Positions 61,322 through 64,000 of a stretch of DNA of 64,000 nt are shown here, piece by piece (the first letter of the stretch is position 1; each line of letters begins with the position of its first letter). The translations under genes and the position numbers were made by a program. Under the pieces are notes generated by a model. That model worked only from the letters and a program-made list of their open reading frames with translations, was not told the origin of the DNA and made no database searches. The stretch is taken from NCBI GenBank assembly GCA_964446585.1, contig CAYUPI010000018.1:1-64000 (forward strand), in the 5' to 3' direction. The DNA comes from CAYUPI01 sp964446585. Lineage in GTDB: Bacteria > Verrucomicrobiota > Verrucomicrobiia > Limisphaerales > UBA8199.

Positions 61322-61801
61322 ATGCCGCTCATCGAGCTGTCAACTCTGATTCGTGCCCCTAGAAAGCGGGTCTTTGACCTCGCTCGCAGCATTGACGCGC
61401 ATCAAGACTCGACCGCAGAAACCGAAGAACGCGCGGTAGCGGGCGTCACGCGCGGGCTGATTGGCATGGGCGGTGAAGTGACCTGGGAGGCCCGGCACTT
61501 CGGAGTTTGGCAGAAACTGACAGTTCGAATTACGGTATTCGATCGCCCCAAACACTTTCAGGATGCGATGATTTCCGGCGCATTCAAGAGCATGGTTCAC
61601 GACCACGAGTTCGCCGAGCATTCAACCGGAACATTGATGCGCGACCGCTTCGAGTTCCAGTCACCGCTGGGCATCCTGGGCAGGATGGTGGATTGGTTTT
61701 TTCTTGAATCCTATTTGCGCAGACTCCTTGTTCGTCGCAATGAGGTTTTGAAGCAGTTGGCTGAATCTTCGAAATGGAGACGTTACCTTGCGCGTGCCTA
61801 A
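61322..61801 (+). CDS. SRPBCC family protein (copy 1)
   Basis: A 159-residue START-like protein: IRAPRKRVFDLARSIDAHQ, RGLIGMGGEVTWEARHFGV, FKSMVHDHEFAEH, GTLMRDRFEFQSPLG and a C-terminal LRRLLVRRNEVLKQLAE helix. The SRPBCC fold binds a hydrophobic ligand; relatives are annotated as cell division inhibitors without proof. It is about 75% identical to the copy at 62582-63058, with a DUF2071 gene between them, so it is one half of a tandem duplication. Its end overlaps the DUF2071 gene start by 14 bases. Confidence 0.8.
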   Translation: MPLIELSTLIRAPRKRVFDLARSIDAHQDSTAETEERAVAGVTRGLIGMGGEVTWEARHFGVWQKLTVRITVFDRPKHFQDAMISGAFKSMVHDHEFAEHSTGTLMRDRFEFQSPLGILGRMVDWFFLESYLRRLLVRRNEVLKQLAESSKWRRYLARA

Positions 61802-62600
61802 TCAGGCCATTCGGACCGGCGGGGCGTCACTCAGCGAACGCGCAAAGGCCCGCATGCAAAGCGGCTGGGGCGAACCGCTCTTTGTTGCGGATTGGGACAA
61901 TGTGCGGATGATTCATTTCGCGGTGGACGCGAAACGGCTTCAGCACAACGTCCCATTCGAGCTGGACACGAGCGATGGAATGGCGTTCGTCTCGATGGTG
62001 GCATTCACAATGCGCGAAATGCGACCGGCTTTCGCTAATCGCTTGCTTTCGTGGGTGCTTTGGCCGTTGTCTACGCACCACTTTTTCAATGTGCGAACCT
62101 ACGTGCGCGCGGGCGGGGATGCTGGAATTCATTTTCTCGCCGAGTGGGTGCCAAATCGGCTCGCCATGGCGCTTGGCCCCCGGACCTTTTCGCTGCCTTA
62201 TCGGCAGGGCAGAATCACTTATCAGAACGATTGGAGAGCGGGCAAGCTTCATGGGCGGGTTGATGACGCAAAATCGGGCGCGGCGTTTGCGTATCGGGGC
62301 GAGCTCGAGGCCGGCGCTCCTTTCTCCCAGTGCGCGCCTGGTTCGCTCGATGCATGGCTGATGGAGCGATACAGTGCGTTCAATGCCGCATGCGGCAGGA
62401 AACGATTCTTCCACGTGTGGCATGAGCCGTGGTTGCAGTGCAAAGCGCAGGTGACGATGCCCGACACTTCGTTGCTGGAGGCCGACTGGGACTGGTTTCG
62501 CAATGCCGAGTTTGCCGGAGCAAACTATTCGCCCGGCGTGCGGGACGTCTGGCTCGGCTGGCCGCATCCAATCAAATCATCATGCCGGTCATCAAATTGA
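61788..62600 (+). CDS. DUF2071/YqjF-family protein
   Basis: A 270-residue protein with YqjF/DUF2071 features: FVADWDNVRMIHFAVDAKRLQHNVPFEL, VSMVAFTMREMRPAF, THHFFNVRTYVR, FLAEWVPNRLAMALGPR and HVWHEPWLQC. The start is a TTG at 61788 or a GTG at 61794. It overlaps both SRPBCC genes, 14 bases at its start and 19 at its end, and so is probably translated in coupling with them. The role is unknown; in Bacillus YqjF belongs to a group induced by nitroaromatics, but no link can be drawn here. Confidence 0.75.
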   Translation: MRVPNQAIRTGGASLSERAKARMQSGWGEPLFVADWDNVRMIHFAVDAKRLQHNVPFELDTSDGMAFVSMVAFTMREMRPAFANRLLSWVLWPLSTHHFFNVRTYVRAGGDAGIHFLAEWVPNRLAMALGPRTFSLPYRQGRITYQNDWRAGKLHGRVDDAKSGAAFAYRGELEAGAPFSQCAPGSLDAWLMERYSAFNAACGRKRFFHVWHEPWLQCKAQVTMPDTSLLEADWDWFRNAEFAGANYSPGVRDVWLGWPHPIKSSCRSSN

Positions 62601-63058
62601 CAACGGTCATCGGCGCCCCTCGCGAGCGAGTTTTCGACCTCGCGCGCAGCATCGACGCGCATCAGGCCTCAACCGGAGACACGAAAGAGCGCGCTGTGGC
62701 CGGAGTCACGAGTGGACTGATTGGCATGGGCGACCAGGTGACCTGGGAGGCGCGACATTTCGGGGTCCGCCAGGGACTGACGGTTCGAGTCACCGCCTTC
62801 GACCGTCCCAAGCACGTTCAGGACATCATGGTTTCGGGTGCGTTCAAAAGCATGGTCCACGACCACCAGTTCGCGGAACATCCGGCGGGAACTCTCATGC
62901 GGGACCGCTTCGAATTCGAATCGCCGCTGGGCCTGCTGGGCCGGATTGCAAATTGGCTTTTCCTGACCTCCTACATGCGCCGGTTCCTTGTTCGTCGCAA
63001 CGAGGTATTGAAAGGCTTAGCCGAATCCGCTGGAGGGAATCCATACCTTCCTCCGTGA
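62582..63058 (+). CDS. SRPBCC family protein (copy 2)
   Basis: A 158-residue paralogue of the protein at 61322-61801, about 75% identical by eye and with the same motif order (IGAPRERVFDLARSIDAHQ, SGLIGMGDQVTWEARHFGV, FKSMVHDHQFAEH). The two copies differ most at the extreme C-terminus and in small hydrophobic swaps. The ATG at 62582 matches the start of copy 1. It ends the operon; nothing recognisable lies in the 231-base gap after it. Confidence 0.8.
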   Translation: MPVIKLTTVIGAPRERVFDLARSIDAHQASTGDTKERAVAGVTSGLIGMGDQVTWEARHFGVRQGLTVRVTAFDRPKHVQDIMVSGAFKSMVHDHQFAEHPAGTLMRDRFEFESPLGLLGRIANWLFLTSYMRRFLVRRNEVLKGLAESAGGNPYLPP

Positions 63059-63289
63059 GCGGTTACTCGCTGTACGAAATCGCAAACGGCTAATAACTGG
63101 AAGCGGGAGCAGCAGTGGCTATGGCATTGTTCACTTGGCTTGATGGCGTTCTGGTACTCGCCTGCCGAAATTATCCCGTAGAAGCGTTTGGCGCGACCTG
63201 ATCGGATTCGGCCCAGGTGTTGGTGAATGTGACCTCTTCCCCCTTCCGGTTGGAAGCGAGGTGGAGTAATATCGGACGCGCGGCATTCC

Positions 63290-64000
63290 ATGATGAATGA
63301 GGAAATTCGGATTCTGATCGAGAGCTTACGCCGGGGTCAATATGAGGATCCCACGGCGAAGATCGAGCTTCTAAGTGCTGCTCTACAAGAGCATGGCGCT
63401 GAGGTCGCTGTACTCCAGTCGCTCCTGCGTGCCCCACAGATTCCACTTAGGCTTGCTGCCATCGAAGCTTGTCGCGGTAGTACCCAGCCGGAATTGCAGG
63501 CAGACTTGCTGAAACTGGCGCACGATCAGGAATCAAGAGTAAGAAAGAAGCTCGCGGAAATTCTTGAAGCACCCTGTGGCGAAACGGCGTCTCAGACCTT
63601 GCGCATACTAGCGCAGGACAACGAAGAAGAAGTGCGCCAGGCGGCCGTAAAGAGCAGTGCCGGCCGACCCGAGCTTTTGGACCTGCAAAAAGGTTTATTG
63701 GAAACCGACCCGGATTGGAATGTCCGGCTGGCGGCTGCTTCTGCCCTCGGCCAGCAGACCAACGCTGCAATTGTAAGATCGCTCTTCAAAGCCCTCGTAA
63801 ACGACTCTGACTACGACGTAACTCGCCGCTGTGCGGAGCTTATTGAGAAGCGCCTTGTAGCCGATCGTGCAGCAACTGAAAAACACCTACCCAACGAGAT
63901 CGCGTTGCTGACCAAAGCGGCGCCGCAGCTAAAAAGCCTCGGCGGGCAACGCTTTCCCCTATTGTTGGCGTGGATTACCGAGCGCACAACCGTCGCGATT
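63290..64000 (+). CDS. HEAT-repeat protein, 3' end outside the window
   Basis: An open frame of 237 codons with no stop before base 64000, starting with two consecutive ATGs (63290 and 63293). The product is helical and built of 30-40-residue HEAT-like repeats, with ALQSLLRAPQIPLRLAAIEA, VRKKLAEILEA, EEVRQAAVKSSAG and NVRLAAASALG at regular intervals. Such repeats make protein-protein scaffolds. Position after the SRPBCC operon does not imply a link. The C-terminal domain, which may carry the activity, is not visible. Confidence 0.65.
   Translation, partial: MMNEEIRILIESLRRGQYEDPTAKIELLSAALQEHGAEVAVLQSLLRAPQIPLRLAAIEACRGSTQPELQADLLKLAHDQESRVRKKLAEILEAPCGETASQTLRILAQDNEEEVRQAAVKSSAGRPELLDLQKGLLETDPDWNVRLAAASALGQQTNAAIVRSLFKALVNDSDYDVTRRCAELIEKRLVADRAATEKHLPNEIALLTKAAPQLKSLGGQRFPLLLAWITERTTVAI

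Overview
The window looks like a chromosomal fragment of a high-GC Gram-negative bacterium, most probably a Verrucomicrobiota member of the Pedosphaera/Limisphaera type. Pointers are the run of prepilin-like proteins with FTLIELLVV leaders, very large Asn/Thr-rich secreted proteins that end in a YQIQYS...FYR-type module, a DUF2167 protein, a form II CoxL cluster, and abundant intergenic repeats with a 7-bp period. The lineage is an inference from gene style; no rRNA is present.

Layout. 1-9.4 kb: the 3' end of a tRNA-Arg(CCG), then small accessory genes (cupin, MmcQ/YjbR, methyltransferase, P-domain exoprotein, a sialidase-MFS pair, a coiled-coil membrane protein with a pilin-like tail, a broken VapC remnant, DUF2167). 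9.6-14 kb: coxS-coxL-coxM-coxG molybdenum hydroxylase operon. 14.0-14.5 kb: smpB. 14.7-21.8 kb: secretin, PilM/PilN fusion, PilO-like, PilP-like and a GspE/PilB ATPase. 21.9-24.2 kb: phosphatidylserine decarboxylase, PssA and a LysE exporter. 24.2-27.1 kb: family 4 uracil-DNA glycosylase, a beta-barrel protein and a VOC protein. 27.2-30.7 kb: folP-cdaA-cdaR-glmM, all overlapping. 30.8-39.6 kb: one gene for a 2,942-residue secreted subtilase. 39.8-48.9 kb: six pseudopilin genes (two G-like, then H, I, J and K-like). 48.9-49.5 kb: a BrnT/BrnA-like toxin-antitoxin pair. 49.8-55.9 kb: GspF/PilC, GspE, PilT and another GspE. 56-58.6 kb: a PEP mutase/isocitrate lyase-type enzyme, a Phd-VapC pair and a PAP2 phosphatase. 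58.6-63.1 kb: a GbsR-led operon (DCC1, DUF2071-like, TIGR01777, SRPBCC, DUF2071, SRPBCC). The last 0.7 kb is the start of a HEAT-repeat protein that runs off the end.

Together, three blocks (14.7-21.8, 39.8-48.9 and 49.8-55.9 kb) supply most of a type II secretion/type IV pilus hybrid: secretin, alignment complex, pseudopilins, platform protein, three extension-type ATPases and one retraction ATPase. The P-domain protein and the giant subtilase are plausible cargo.

The most unusual signals are (i) 7-bp tandem repeats found across the window, often broken by a 4-nt spacer and folded into inverted pairs, four of which lie inside the coding 5' ends of pseudopilin genes, between the start codon and the conserved prepilin leader; and (ii) a 28-bp composite operator present once upstream of the GbsR gene and once, inverted, over the start codon of the next gene.
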